This document shows, in pieces, positions 1 through 10,298 of a stretch of 64,000 nucleotides of DNA; position 1 is the stretch's first letter, and each line of letters opens with the position of its first letter. Position numbers and translations under genes: made by a program. The stretch is from Azolla caroliniana (Eukaryota; Polypodiophyta): assembly GCA_043228905.1 (NCBI GenBank), contig JBHGNT010000007.1:15810001-15874000 (forward strand), in the 5' to 3' direction. The notes below the pieces were generated by a model. That model ran no database searches. It worked only from the letters and a program-made list of their open reading frames with translations, and had not been told where the DNA came from.

Positions 1-80
1 CATCTATTTATAGGTTCTTATGGAGTATTTTAGAATGTTCTAAAATATTTTAGATATTTATGACATTTAATATGATCATG

Positions 81-129
81 GAATATTCTAGAATATTCTA
101 GAATACTCTAGAATGTTCTAGAATACTCC
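81..129. promoter_or_regulatory. Heat-shock-element array in chromovirus LTR
   Basis: Five 10-bp units of the type GAATATTCTA follow without a gap. They give about nine alternating GAA and TTC (or CTC) pentamer cores, each separated by exactly two bases, which is the binding grammar of heat-shock factors. In the direction of LTR transcription the array lies some 70-120 bp upstream of the TATA box near 4-13. The partner LTR has shorter arrays at the corresponding place (10484-10506 and 10530-10556). Sequence alone does not show that it works. Confidence 0.7.
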
Positions 130-189
130 AAATATCTTGTAATAACTAATAATATAATTATTATGCCTATATATTATATATGTTATTAT

Positions 190-238
190 AATGGTTAAAA
201 GTCTAACACATAGCCAAGACGTTGTGGGTTCAAATCCT
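190..238 (+). other. tRNA-like A-box/B-box module inside LTR
   Basis: ATGGTTAAAAGTC (191-203) resembles a Pol III A box and GGTTCAAATCC (227-237) is a very good B box, at about tRNA spacing. The module is antisense to the LTR. No complete cloverleaf can be folded from the flanks, so I do not call a tRNA gene. The other LTR has the same module at about 10619-10668. Confidence 0.5.
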
Positions 239-334
239 TGTAAGCCAATATATTTCTTCATGACATTATCCCCCCTTTTCGACGACAAGTAAGGGTTCCT
301 CCGCAAGGTTCATCCACGGAGGGTGAGTCAGGGC

Positions 335-1030
335 CTAGCCACGAGTTGGAAGACAAGATGTCAGACTTGACTTATGGGGATATTTGTTGTGAAATGCAGC
401 AACCATGTCAGAGGCATTAGGAAGATTCTTGGGGGGCTTCCATGTTCGATCATTAAGTGTATAACCTAACCAATCCACCAAATAATACAATTTGTTGTGG
501 ATGAAAATGGACTCGAGAATATCCGCAACTTCATATTTAGAGGCATCAGAAACTTTGACTTGAGGTGGGGGAGATGTAAGACAACCCAGAATAGAGTTGG
601 TTATGTAGGGCTCCAAAAGTGAAACATGCAAGATCGGGTGAAGACGCATGTGAGGAGGAAGATCAAGGCAAAATGCCACATTATTGATCTTACTAGATAT
701 CACATATGGGCCAAAACGTTGATAATCCAATTTACAACAAGGTCTGATGGTTTTAATGCTACCTTGTAAGAGTTGTACTCGATGCTCACTTGAAACGTAG
801 TCAATGACGGTCAACAACCTTCTTTTGAGTGTGACTAAATGGTGCGAAGGGATATCCTGAATTTCTTGGAGTCGGGTGTGCCGATCTTCAACAACTAGGT
901 TTGTCGGGAGTTCGCAAGCTTTGTTCAATGAGGATGGTACCCAATGTTCGCAAAAAATGGCAAATATCCAGTAGAAGAATGTTCTGAATTGTTGTAAGCA
1001 AATTCTGCCAAATGTAATAGATCCACCCAA
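335..1030 (-). pseudogene. Chromovirus integrase C-terminus with chromodomain
   Basis: A 231-codon open stretch encodes the end of the gypsy Pol. The middle has the family's usual 'KLxxQRFGPYVIxxKINNVAF' type SH3-like integrase tail. The last 60 residues form a chromodomain (EVADILES, YYLVDWLGY, RTWKPPKNL). In chromoviruses this domain tethers the integration complex to methylated histone H3 in heterochromatin. Its N-terminal side runs into frameshifted integrase sequence. Confidence 0.85.
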
Positions 1031-1800
1031 TCATCTTGTTGATAGTTGACAATGACGAAGATATTGTTCTACTCTTTGTTTGGTGCGCTCACTCTACCCG
1101 TTAGTTTTTGGATGGTAACCGGAAGAAATTTTGCAAGAAGTATGTAAGAGTTTGAACATGTGTCGCCAAAATTTTGAGATGAACTGGGGTCCAACCTCGA
1201 TCACTAATAATATCATCAGGAAGACCATGATGTCGAAACACCTCTCACATGAGTAACTGGACTATCTCTTGGCTAGTAATGGCCTTCGTGCATGGAATAA
1301 ACTGTGCCATCTTCGTAAAATGATCTACTACTACCGTGAGAATAGAATCAAACCCCTTAGAAGGTGGTAGATCCTTAATGAAGTCCAATGAAATAGATTT
1401 CCATGGACTCTCAGGAATAGGCATTGGCTGTAAGAAGCCATATGGATGATGTTGAGGTTTTTGGATCAACAACATGTATCACAACTACGAACATAATCCG
1501 TAACAAAATGGCAAAGTCGTGGCCACCAATATCTTCGAAAAATAATGTGAAAGTCTTGTGGATGCCGAAATGTTCAGCCATTGGTGTGTCATGACATTGT
1601 TGCAAGACTTAGAGTCGAGAATGACCCTCAGGCACATACAAGAGATTTTGTCGAAAAAGTAAACCATCATGCCAATTGAATTGGTTGTAGTCTTGATGAG
1701 GATTTGAGATTGGGAACAAGAAGCATGATCTAGGATAATATGGTTCAAAATGCCTTGGCCGAATTCATCAGTCTCAATATGCTCCTGAATGGAACCAAGA
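1031..1800 (-). pseudogene. Chromovirus integrase core and zinc-binding region (broken)
   Basis: Two overlapping frames carry the pieces. 1245-1475 reads [14 protein letters not shown] and [18 protein letters not shown], the start of the DDE core with its first Asp. 1411-1605 reads CHDTPMAEHFGIHKTF, the HHCC zinc-binding module that precedes the core in gypsy integrases. At least two frameshifts and several stops separate them, so no functional integrase is made. Confidence 0.8.
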
Positions 1801-1889
1801 AGACTTGAATCTCTAGGTGTGTCTATAGCATGAAATGTCGTTATTCGTATATGTTTAGGAAATAAGAGGATTTACGTTTGACTTTTAAA

Positions 1890-3091
1890 TGTGATGTCTC
1901 CTTGTTGAATTTCCATATACAAATGCTAAGATAAAGCATCTGCTTTTCCTTATTGCACCCCACGGTGATATAGAATTACGAAATCAAAACGAGTTAAGAA
2001 TTGTGACCAACGAGCTTGTTGACGACCCAAGACTCGAGCATGTTGGAAGTACGTGAGATTTTTGTGATCATTGTAGACAATGATCTCTTAAGAAGAAACC
2101 TCCAAAAAATGACGCCATTGTGGAAAAGAATCCACAATGGCAAGAAGCTCTTTGTCGTGAATCTCATAGTCGATTTTTGCAACTTCAAATTTTCGTGAGT
2201 GAAAAGCCACAAGGTGTAGTATGCCATCATCACCAATCTCAGATAGAACGCTTCCTAGTGCAAAGTCGGATGTATCGGCTTCGATTATAAGGCCCTTCAT
2301 TTTGATCAACATGCATTAAAATAGGTGCGGATGTAAATGCTTGCTTTAAACCTTCAAATGCAGAGTTTGCATTTCTACTCCACACAAATGGTGAATTCTT
2401 TTGTGTCAGTTGAGTGAGGGGCAATACGATCTTTGAATAATCTTTGATGAACTTGTGATAAACTATGATGATCAAGATATTATCGAAGTAAACTGTGATG
2501 AAAATATCGAGGAAAACTCAAAATGTCATTCGCCATATGTTGGAAAACTGTTGGTGCATTCGTGAGACCAAATGACATCACTGTATACTCAAAATGGTCA
2601 TAGGGAGTACGGAAAGTAGTCTTTCTTTCATCCCGAGGACGAATTCGAACAAGCTTGTAAGCACCTCAAAGATCTAGATTTGTGAAATATTTAGCTCCGC
2701 CGAGGCGTTCCAGAAGGCTTGAGATCAATGCTAGAGCATATCGGTTTCGAATAGTTACTTTATTCAATCCCTGATAATTCATGACCAGACGAAGCGAACC
2801 ATTTTTCTTCTTAACAAAAAATATGGGTGTGCCGACAAGAGATCTTGAATGCTAGTTAATCCCATTTGCCAAGTTCGCATCAATATATACCTAAAGAACC
2901 TCTAGCTTCGTGGGCGAAAGGTTATAAATTGGCCCCCATGGAGGCTCTTTTCTGAGTTGCAAATCAATCAAGCAATCATATGGTTGATGCTCTTGTAGTC
3001 TATTAGCTTTCACCTTATCGAACACATCGGAGAATTCTGTATATTTCTTTGGTAATTGGACCCCCCAATTCTTGTGAGATAGATGTGGCAA
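1890..3091 (-). pseudogene. Chromovirus reverse transcriptase and RNase H (broken)
   Basis: The minus strand encodes FSDVFDKVKAN followed by the polyprotein linker, then RT motifs ([29 protein letters not shown]) across about 2480-3091. RNase H ([25 protein letters not shown]) follows at about 2090-2320. The catalytic loop area near 2470-2500 is shifted and interrupted. Codons for stop occur throughout. Confidence 0.85.
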
Positions 3092-3526
3092 TTGCTAAAA
3101 CTATGAACACAAACATGTCTTCCTTCTGTCCTTTCTCACATAACTGATGTGCAGAGATTGTTGAACTCTTTTGGAATATTATATCCCTTGTTGGAGTTTT
3201 AAGAGACTCATACTGTACCGTGACCTCCTCAATGGTTCTTTATCTCCAATCAATAGTTGGGTTATGTGTCTCAAACCATGGAAGACGAAGAACTAGGGAG
3301 TGCTCTGGACTACTAACGATGCTGAACAAGATGAATTTAGCGATATTGCCTAGGACTACATGAATTGGTTCAGACTCTTCAACTTTATCACCTGATGCTA
3401 TGGGGCGTCCAACAATGACTTCAACAGACACTGGGCTTGGAAGCTTATGCAACTGAATTTTATGCATTACAACAAACTCACGATCCATGAAACAAGAATT
3501 GACTTCAGAGTTTAAGAGGGTAGAAG
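3092..3526 (-). pseudogene. Chromovirus aspartic protease, interrupted by copia insertion
   Basis: The open stretch at 3240-3551 encodes a retropepsin-like domain (FMDREFVVMHKIQLHKL, LRLPWFETHNPTIDW). The catalytic Asp-Ser-Gly-Ala site now reads NSEV, so the nucleophile is gone as well. The copia element entered a few codons upstream at 3527. The coding sequence resumes on the far side at 8954 after the AGAAG duplication. Confidence 0.75.
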
Positions 3527-4168
3527 TGTTAAACACAGTGCTCGGCCACAACCGAGGAATAGGATCAACTCACAGAAAACAGGAAATACAAAATGCACGA
3601 AGACAATAGAGAGAAGAGTACACAGGATGTTTTACGTGGAAAACCCTAAATGGGAAAAAACCACGGGAGTCCTCAAACTCCAACTATCACTATAAACAGA
3701 GATGTACAATGGTGAAGCTACAAGGCAACAACCTTGAGCTCACTGTCTTCGCCACAGGCGGCGGTAATACACAGAGGCAACGACCTCTTCGTCTCTCTCT
3801 CTCTCACTCTCTCTCTCGGCTGCTCTCACTTCGCTCCCTCTAAGTGAAAACAGAAAAATGAGCAACAGACAGTAAACTGTTTGCCCTAAGTCATATTTAT
3901 ACACATATGACTTTCGGGCTATTTACAAATATAGCCTCAAGGGCCCTTGGCAAACATATTCACAAATATGTCCCCGCATCCGGATCTCTCTCTGGGTATA
4001 TTCGTCATCCGGCTCCGTAGCCGGGGTCTTCATCATCCGGATCCGTAGCCGGGTACTCTTCATCCGGCTTCATGCCGGGTACTCTTCATCCTCCGGTTCC
4101 GTAACCGCAACCGGGCTTGCCGTCATTCATCTCCGGACATCCCATCCGGAGGGACCGAAATCCCAACA
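3527..4168 (-). repeat. Copia 3' LTR
   Basis: It begins TGTTAAACAC and ends TCCCAACA on the plus strand; the element reads the other way. It is nearly identical to 8284-8953 but has only one copy of the 28-bp unit around 'ctccgtagccggggtc'. It contains a CT-rich microsatellite near 3792-3820 and many CCGG-containing short repeats near its element-5' end. Confidence 0.97.
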
Positions 4169-4182
4169 AACTCCCCCTTCAC
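4169..4182 (-). other. Copia polypurine tract overlapping the pol stop codon
   Basis: On the minus strand GTGAAGGGGGAGTT abuts the 3' LTR directly. It would prime plus-strand synthesis. The TGA stop of gag-pol (4179-4181) lies inside it, so the element has no untranslated 3' spacer. Confidence 0.9.
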
Positions 4183-7100
4183 TTCGGCATGGGATGTCTC
4201 TCCAATCCGATCCTCTTCCGGCATGCTTCCAGCTTGTCGGGTGTGAGCACCTTGGTCAGCATATCCGACCCGTTCTCGTCCGTGTGGATCTTCGTCAGCA
4301 CGAACTCCTTGTCTTCTATCCTTTCCCGGATCCAGTGGTATCTACGCTGGATGTGTTTCGTCCGGGAATGGTAGGCCGCGTTCTTCGCAAGGTGGATGGC
4401 ACTCTGACTATCGCAGTAGAGCCGGTACTCCTCCTGCCGGATACCGAGCTCTCTAATGAAGTCCTTCATCCATATTATTTCCTTGCCGGCTTCAACAGCC
4501 GCCATGTACTCCGCCTCCGTGGTTGACAACGCAACCGTCTTCTGCAACCTCGACTGCCACGAAACGGCTCCCCCTGCATATGTCATTACATACCCAGATG
4601 TAGACCGGCTGGTATCCGCATCAGCCGACATGTCCGAATCGGTAAATCCATCGAGTTCGGGCTTACCGGAGCCGAATCGGAGGCACATGTTCGAAGTGCC
4701 CTTTAAGTATCGGAGTATCCATTTGACCGCGTTCCAGTGCTCCTTGCCGGGATTACTCATATACCGGCTCACCACTCCGACTGCGTATCCAATGTCCGGT
4801 CGGGTACACACCATTGCGTACATCAAGCTCCCGACGGCAGAGGCATATGGTATCTTCATCATATCCTCCTTTTCAACTTTTGTCTTGGGACTTTGCTTGC
4901 CGGATAACTTGCAGGTTGCGGGGAGGGTCGACCCGACCGGTCTTGCTTCCGACATGTTGAACCGGTGAAGCACCTTTGTCACGTACTTCTCCTGTGACAG
5001 CCACAACTGCTTCTTCTTCCGGTCCCGGATGATGTGCATCCCTAGTATTTGCCTCGCCGGACCCAGGTCCTTCATTGAGAAAGTTCGGTGAAGCGCTTTC
5101 TTCAGCATCCGTATCTTGACCTGGTCCCGTCCAACGATCAACATGTCGTCCACGTACAGGAGGAGTATTAGAAAGTCTCCTCCTTCGAACTTCTTCACAA
5201 ACACGCAGTGATCGGACTGCGTTTTGTGGTACCCTTCGTCGGTCATGAAAGAGTCGAACTTCTGGTACCACTGCCGGGGAGCCTGCTTCAGTCCGTAAAG
5301 GCTCTTCTTCAACCGGCATACCAGGTGCTCCTTCCCTTTCTTCTCGAATCCTTCCGGTTGCTGCATGTAGATCTCTTCTTCGAGGTCACCGTGAAGGAAT
5401 GCCGTCTTCACGTCCATCTGTTCTACCTCAAGGTCCATGCTTGCCGCTATGCTCAGCACCGTCCGGATGGAGGTCATCTTCACTACCGGGGCAAATATCT
5501 CGTCGAAGTCGACGCCCTTCTTCTGCTGGAACCCCTTCACCACGATCCTGGCTTTGTATCTCGGGGGGTTTCCGGCATCTCCCGGTTTCAGCTTGAACAC
5601 CCACTTGTTTCGAAGTGCCCGCTTTCCTTTCGGCAACTCCACAAGTTCATATGTGTGGTTCTCATGCAGGGAATCCATCTCCTCCTGCATGTCACTTAAC
5701 CACCTGCGGCTATGGGTGTCAAGCTTTGCTTCTTCAAAACTCTCCGGCTCCCCCTCGTCGGTTAGCAGCACGTGCTCTGGTTCCGGAAATCTCCGGGGGG
5801 CCCTTCTCTCTCTTAGAGGATATCTCCGTTCCGGAGCTTCGGTAACCGGCTCCTCCGTTTCCTCTTCATCCGAATCCATTTCGGGATCGGGGCCGGTTCC
5901 GGTATCAGTTTCATCCTCCTCGGCCGGTTCTGTTTCTTCACCGTCTTCGGCCGGATCCTCGAGTGCTAACCGGTCCCTTGCCGGTCGGGACTGCTCCTCG
6001 TAGAGTTGATCCTCACCGGTCGACTTGGAGCTCTTCATCTTCTTCTCCGACTCCCAGTCGGCGAGTGTCTTGTCCTCCATGAAGATGATATCACGACTCC
6101 GGAATATCTTTTTGTCGACCGGGTCCCATACTCGGTAGCCGAACTCGTCATCGCCGTAACCGAGGAATATGCATGGCCGGGTCTTTGGATCTAGCTTTCC
6201 TCTCCGGTCCTTTGCCACATGCACATATGCGAGACACCCGAACACCTTCAGATGCCGGTAGGATACTTCCCTACCGGTCCACACTCTCTGCGGCGTGTCT
6301 CCGTCCAAAGGTACTGAGGGTGATCTGTTTATCACGTATGTCGCCGTCGACATTGCCTCAGCCCAAAACCCCTTTGGTAATTTCGCATGCGCCAGCATAC
6401 TCCGGACCCTCTCCATTATAGTCCGGTTCATCCTCTCGGCCAGCCCGTTCAGTTCCGGCATCTTCGGCACAGTAAACTCGAGCCGGATTCCCTTCGAGCG
6501 ACAGTACTCCTTGAACTGCCCCCGGTATTCCCCTCCGTTATCCGCTCGTATCGCTTTCAGCTTCTTGCCGGATTCTCTTTCCACTCTCGCGTGGAGTTCT
6601 TTGAAGACGCACAACACTTGGTCCTTTGTCTTCAACGGTGCCGTCCACAGCTTCCTACTGTGGTCATCAATGAATGTCACGAAGTACTGGGCTCCGCCAT
6701 GTGACTTCGTTTCTACTTGACACACGTCAGTGTGCACCAACTCCAATGGTGCGCTATGTCTCGTCGGTGGCCTTGAGTGGAAAGAGGTTCGGTTCTGCTT
6801 ATCGGCCAGGCAATCGGTGCACTTCTCCAGGTGCACATGCTTCACTGGAATAAGGTTGTCTTCTGCAAGCCTCTTCATCCCCTTCTCACTCATGTGGCAC
6901 AGTCTCTTGTGCCACAGCTCACCGGCAGTGTCGGCTGCCACGTTCAACTCCTCCGGACATAACCAGGCATTCATAAGGTACAGTGTGTTGACTTTCCGGG
7001 CCCGAGCCACTATCAGGCTCCCCTTGCTGAACTTCATTACGCAGTTCCGGATGCTACCTGTGTAGCCTTCATCGTCTAGCCTCCCGGCCGAAATCAGGTT

Positions 7101-8267
7101 CAATCGAACCTCCGGAACGTGTCGGACATCCTTCAGCGGCATCTTGCATCCGGTTGATGTCATCAGCCACACATCTCCTATGCCGGAAATCTGGCATGTA
7201 CCTTCATTTCCCATCCGGACACAGCCGTGCTCACCGGCTGTGTAGGATGAGAAGTATTTCTTCTCCGGGGTCAGGTGGAACGACGCTCCGGAATCGACCA
7301 CCCAGGTCATCTCTTCACCGGCAAGGTTCAATTCCCTCTCTTCGGTAATGAGCATTATCTCTTCTTCACTTGCCGCGAGTGCCGTCGTTCCTTTCCGGTC
7401 CTGCCCTCGCCGATCCGGACCTCTCCGGTCCGTGGCTCCCCGGTATGCACCGTTTCGCTCCGGTGACTTCTTCGAATCGGTACCGTCGGTTCCGTTGTCT
7501 TTCCGGAAATGCCGACAGTTCTTCTGGAAGTGCCCCGGCTTCCCACAGTAGAAGCATGTAGGTCTTCCCCTCGACTGCGACCGTGTCCCCGACTTCTCCC
7601 GTCTTTGCGGACTCCGGTTCCGTTGTCTTCCCCGTTCCGATTCGGTAAGCAGCGCCTTCGAGTCGGAGGCCGGTTCTTTATCTCTCCGACGCGCTTCTTC
7701 ATTTAGAATACTTGTCTTTACAGTTAGTAAAGACAAGTTCTCTTCCTTACAGGAGGTGCTGAGAGTAACTACCAAGTTCTCCCAGCTCTCCGGAAGGGTA
7801 CACATCAGCATGATGGCTTGCATTGCGTCATCCAACGGGAACTTGATCGCCGCAAGCTGGTTCACGAATCCCATGAACGTGCTGACGTGTTCGACCATGC
7901 TCTCACCGTCTCGGTACTTAAGATTCACTATCTTCCTCATCAGGGAGGTCCGGGTAAGAGCATTCTTCCTCTCATATAGTCCGGACAGCTTCTGCCACAT
8001 CTCATAGGCGTTCGTATCGTTCGCCACATGTTGCAGGACACTTACATCGACATATTGCCGGATCGTCGCTACGGCTTTCCGGTTCAGGAGCTTCCACTCC
8101 GACTCTATTACCCCCTTGGGTATCTCGGCATTGTCGATCGGTTCGTACAGGTCTCGGACGATGAGAAGGTCTTCCATCTTTATCTTCCAGTCGGCGTAGT
8201 TCTGTGAGTTCAACACCATCATGCCCGGAGGCCCACTACCGCCGCCTTCCATTTTCTGTGTTACCAT
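4179..8267 (-). CDS. Copia Gag-Pol polyprotein, 1362 aa, intact
   Basis: One frame from ATG (8265-8267) to TGA encodes everything needed for retrotransposition in virus-like particles. The Gag (UBN2-type) domain spans about 1-200, with a CCHC zinc knuckle at C238-C251 (CFYCGKPGHFQKNC). The protease has active-site Asp325 (DSGAS). The integrase has an HHCC module near 450-490 and a core with DDHS and ADNGGEYRGQF motifs, followed by ELNGLAERMNRT. The RT has KARIVVKGF and catalytic YVDD near residue 1036; RNase H has STTEAEY near 1250. No stop or frameshift is visible. General features recall the Tork/Tnt1 side of plant copia, but I cannot fix the lineage. A large antisense open frame here is a codon-bias shadow. 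Confidence 0.97.
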   Translation of the reverse strand: MVTQKMEGGGSGPPGMMVLNSQNYADWKIKMEDLLIVRDLYEPIDNAEIPKGVIESEWKLLNRKAVATIRQYVDVSVLQHVANDTNAYEMWQKLSGLYERKNALTRTSLMRKIVNLKYRDGESMVEHVSTFMGFVNQLAAIKFPLDDAMQAIMLMCTLPESWENLVVTLSTSCKEENLSLLTVKTSILNEEARRRDKEPASDSKALLTESERGRQRNRSPQRREKSGTRSQSRGRPTCFYCGKPGHFQKNCRHFRKDNGTDGTDSKKSPERNGAYRGATDRRGPDRRGQDRKGTTALAASEEEIMLITEERELNLAGEEMTWVVDSGASFHLTPEKKYFSSYTAGEHGCVRMGNEGTCQISGIGDVWLMTSTGCKMPLKDVRHVPEVRLNLISAGRLDDEGYTGSIRNCVMKFSKGSLIVARARKVNTLYLMNAWLCPEELNVAADTAGELWHKRLCHMSEKGMKRLAEDNLIPVKHVHLEKCTDCLADKQNRTSFHSRPPTRHSAPLELVHTDVCQVETKSHGGAQYFVTFIDDHSRKLWTAPLKTKDQVLCVFKELHARVERESGKKLKAIRADNGGEYRGQFKEYCRSKGIRLEFTVPKMPELNGLAERMNRTIMERVRSMLAHAKLPKGFWAEAMSTATYVINRSPSVPLDGDTPQRVWTGREVSYRHLKVFGCLAYVHVAKDRRGKLDPKTRPCIFLGYGDDEFGYRVWDPVDKKIFRSRDIIFMEDKTLADWESEKKMKSSKSTGEDQLYEEQSRPARDRLALEDPAEDGEETEPAEEDETDTGTGPDPEMDSDEEETEEPVTEAPERRYPLRERRAPRRFPEPEHVLLTDEGEPESFEEAKLDTHSRRWLSDMQEEMDSLHENHTYELVELPKGKRALRNKWVFKLKPGDAGNPPRYKARIVVKGFQQKKGVDFDEIFAPVVKMTSIRTVLSIAASMDLEVEQMDVKTAFLHGDLEEEIYMQQPEGFEKKGKEHLVCRLKKSLYGLKQAPRQWYQKFDSFMTDEGYHKTQSDHCVFVKKFEGGDFLILLLYVDDMLIVGRDQVKIRMLKKALHRTFSMKDLGPARQILGMHIIRDRKKKQLWLSQEKYVTKVLHRFNMSEARPVGSTLPATCKLSGKQSPKTKVEKEDMMKIPYASAVGSLMYAMVCTRPDIGYAVGVVSRYMSNPGKEHWNAVKWILRYLKGTSNMCLRFGSGKPELDGFTDSDMSADADTSRSTSGYVMTYAGGAVSWQSRLQKTVALSTTEAEYMAAVEAGKEIIWMKDFIRELGIRQEEYRLYCDSQSAIHLAKNAAYHSRTKHIQRRYHWIRERIEDKEFVLTKIHTDENGSDMLTKVLTPDKLEACRKRIGLERHPMPK

Positions 8268-8268
8268 C

Positions 8269-8280
8269 GCTCTGATACCA
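8269..8280 (-). other. Copia primer-binding site (initiator Met tRNA)
   Basis: TGGTATCAGAGC on the minus strand lies three bases inside the 5' LTR and is the classic complement of plant initiator-methionine tRNA. The gag-pol ATG begins only one base after it, so the leader between primer site and start is essentially absent. Confidence 0.95.
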
Positions 8281-8283
8281 CTT

Positions 8284-8953
8284 TGTTAAACACAGTGCTC
8301 GGCCACAACCGAGGAATAGGATCAACTCACAGAAAACAGGAAATACAAAATGCACGAAGACAATAGAGAGAAGAGTACACAGGATGTTTTACGTGGAAAA
8401 CCCTAAATGGGAAAAAACCACGGGAGTCCTCAAACTCCAACTATCACTATAAACAGAGATGTACAATGGTGAAGCTACAAGGCAACAACCTTGAGCTCAC
8501 TGTCTTCGCCACAGGCGGCGGTAATACACAGAGGCAACGACCTCTTCGTCTCTCTCTCTCTCACTCTCTCTCTCGGCTGCTCTCACTTCGCTCCCTCTAA
8601 GTGAAAACAGAAAAATGAGCAACAGACAGTAAACTGTTTGCCCTAAGTCATATTTATACACATATGACTTTCGGGCTATTTACAAATATAGCCTCAAGGG
8701 CCCTTGGCAAACATATTCACAAATATGTCCCCGCATCCGGATCTCTCTCCGGGTATATTCGTCATCCGGCTCCGTAGCCGGGGTCTTCATCATCCGGCTC
8801 CGTAGCCGGGGTCTTCATCATCCGGATCCGTAGCCGGGTACTCTTCATCCGGCTTCATGCCGGGTACTCTTCATCCTCCGGTTTCGTAACCGCAACCGGG
8901 CTTGCTGTCGTTCATCTCCGGACATCCCATCCGGAGGGACCGAAATCCCAACA
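8284..8953 (-). repeat. Copia 5' LTR with 28-bp tandem duplication
   Basis: It matches 3527-4168 except for a few substitutions and one extra 28-bp unit near 8778-8833. The duplicated unit includes CTCCGTAGCCGGGGTC. Since both LTRs are copied from one template at insertion, the length change arose afterwards or by slippage during reverse transcription. Confidence 0.97.
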
Positions 8954-10218
8954 AGAAGCTGGGACTCGATGGAACCTAGACGTATTAAGCTCAACTTGTG
9001 CAGAGAAAACTCGACTAACTTGACTGGATAAAATGCAACCACGACTAGAGGCAGGTGCTATATGCCTAGGGTTGTCCAACCAAATGGCTCCGATTTTGGT
9101 CGGACCAACTCGTTTAACACATCGTCTAATTGGCCCAAGACATCAAATGTATTTTCATGACAGAGGCTACTAGGCTTACTTGGATTACAAGAAGGCGGGG
9201 AAAAAATTGAAATGGGGTTGTCATGGGCACTTGATTAACTTGTCACCGTGGTTTATGTGCACAATTCACAACAATATGTCCTAGACCACCACAATAGAGG
9301 CATAGATGATTCACTTGACATTATTGCTTTTCAACATTCGATAATGGTCCTCAACGTCGTGTTTTCTCGATTTTCATTTGATTAGGGCCTTCCACCAAAC
9401 TTGGCTTTGACACTTCGGGTGGAGTTGTGACCACTAAAGCATATGTTTCAATTGGTCATAAGCGTAACATTTGTTGGCGTTCAGAACGAAACTCAAATAA
9501 GCAATTGTCACATTGCATGGCCCGACTTATTGCTTCCATAAGAGATTTTGTATCATCGTGGAAGGTAAGAAGTAAATCCTTCACATCTTTGTGCAAACCT
9601 TAATGAAATTGGTCCATTAACGCCGCCTCGTCCCATGGAATATCACATGCTAGGAGGTCAAAATCTACACCATAAGCGGAAGCAGGACGATCTCCTTGTC
9701 GTAATCATCGAATTTTTTTTATTGGTGTCTTCATACTATCGGTGTCTCCAAAGTTGGCGTAGAAATCTTTTATAAACCCTTCAAAATGGTCTAATAATGG
9801 CGAGTGCTTCTCTAGAAATGGTGTAAACCATGCTAACGCGGTCCGTTAACAAGGTACCAACTAGTCCCATGCGAGCAACATCTGTTGGGTAACTATTAGT
9901 ATACAATTTAAGCACGAGCCTTACTTGATTTAAAAATACAAGAAATTGAGACCTTGTACCATCAAACTTGGCCGGAAGACTAATATTTCGTTCTTTGGGC
10001 GAGGTTCGAACTTATGCCGCTTGTTGTTGCAATAGAATAGTCTCCAATTGATGCACCCGTTGAGATAATTCTACATATTATTCTACTTTCTTAGCACCTA
10101 CTTGTTGAAGGTCTACCAACAATCTTTGATTTTCTTGCTCCAATGTCATGAATTAGCTTGTTAGCATGTTGAACTCAAAGAGAACGCGTATATATTCGTG
10201 CTTGTTGACGGACTCCAT
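8954..10218 (-). pseudogene. Chromovirus gag and start of protease (broken)
   Basis: The minus strand from ATG at 10216-10218 (MESVNKHEYIRVLFEFN) encodes a degenerate Gag: KFDGTRSQFLVFLNQVRLVL, then DRPASAYGVDFDLLACDI around 9640-9700. A CCHC zinc knuckle (CLYCGGLGHIVVNC) lies at about 9255-9300. At least six stops and shifts break it. The last part before 8954 joins the protease on the other side of the nested copia. Confidence 0.8.
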
Positions 10219-10298
10219 AGTTACGAAAGAAAATTACTATATTTGCTTGAATAAGTTTAAGAGAAGAAGAAGAAGAAGAAAAGAGATTTGGTTCAAAC

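Larger units (their letters stand above)
1..265 (-). repeat. Chromovirus 3' LTR (partial, cut by window start)
   Basis: This stretch matches 10440-10695 over its whole length, including the TATA region, the TTCTAGAA-rich block, the run around 'cttgtaataactaataat' and the tRNA-like segment. Read on the minus strand the LTR begins TGTCATGAAG at 265. It is preceded by a purine-rich tract (reverse complement of 266-279, AAAAGGGGGGATAA) that serves as polypurine tract. A TATAAATA box on the minus strand lies at about 4-13. Confidence 0.9.
3527..8953 (-). mobile_element. Intact young Ty1/copia retrotransposon
   Basis: This is a complete element: LTRs of 642 bp (3527-4168) and 670 bp (8284-8953), TG...CA ends, target duplication AGAAG (3522-3526 and 8954-8958), an initiator-Met primer site, a polypurine tract and one uninterrupted gag-pol frame. 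I count about four substitutions between the LTRs over 642 aligned bases plus one 28-bp tandem duplication in the 5' copy. That implies a recent insertion that may still be able to move. It sits in the older chromovirus. Confidence 0.97.

Noticed and set aside
190-238. Functional tRNA gene
   Set aside because: Only A-box and B-box-like stretches are seen; acceptor and anticodon stems do not pair, and the segment lies inside an LTR.
118-306. 62-codon ORF inside the chromovirus LTR
   Set aside because: It spans LTR and polypurine tract and has no protein-like features.
5437-6003. 188-codon plus-strand ORF and other long frames opposite the copia Gag-Pol
   Set aside because: They are antisense shadows of the intact polyprotein, Ser/Pro-rich without any family motif.
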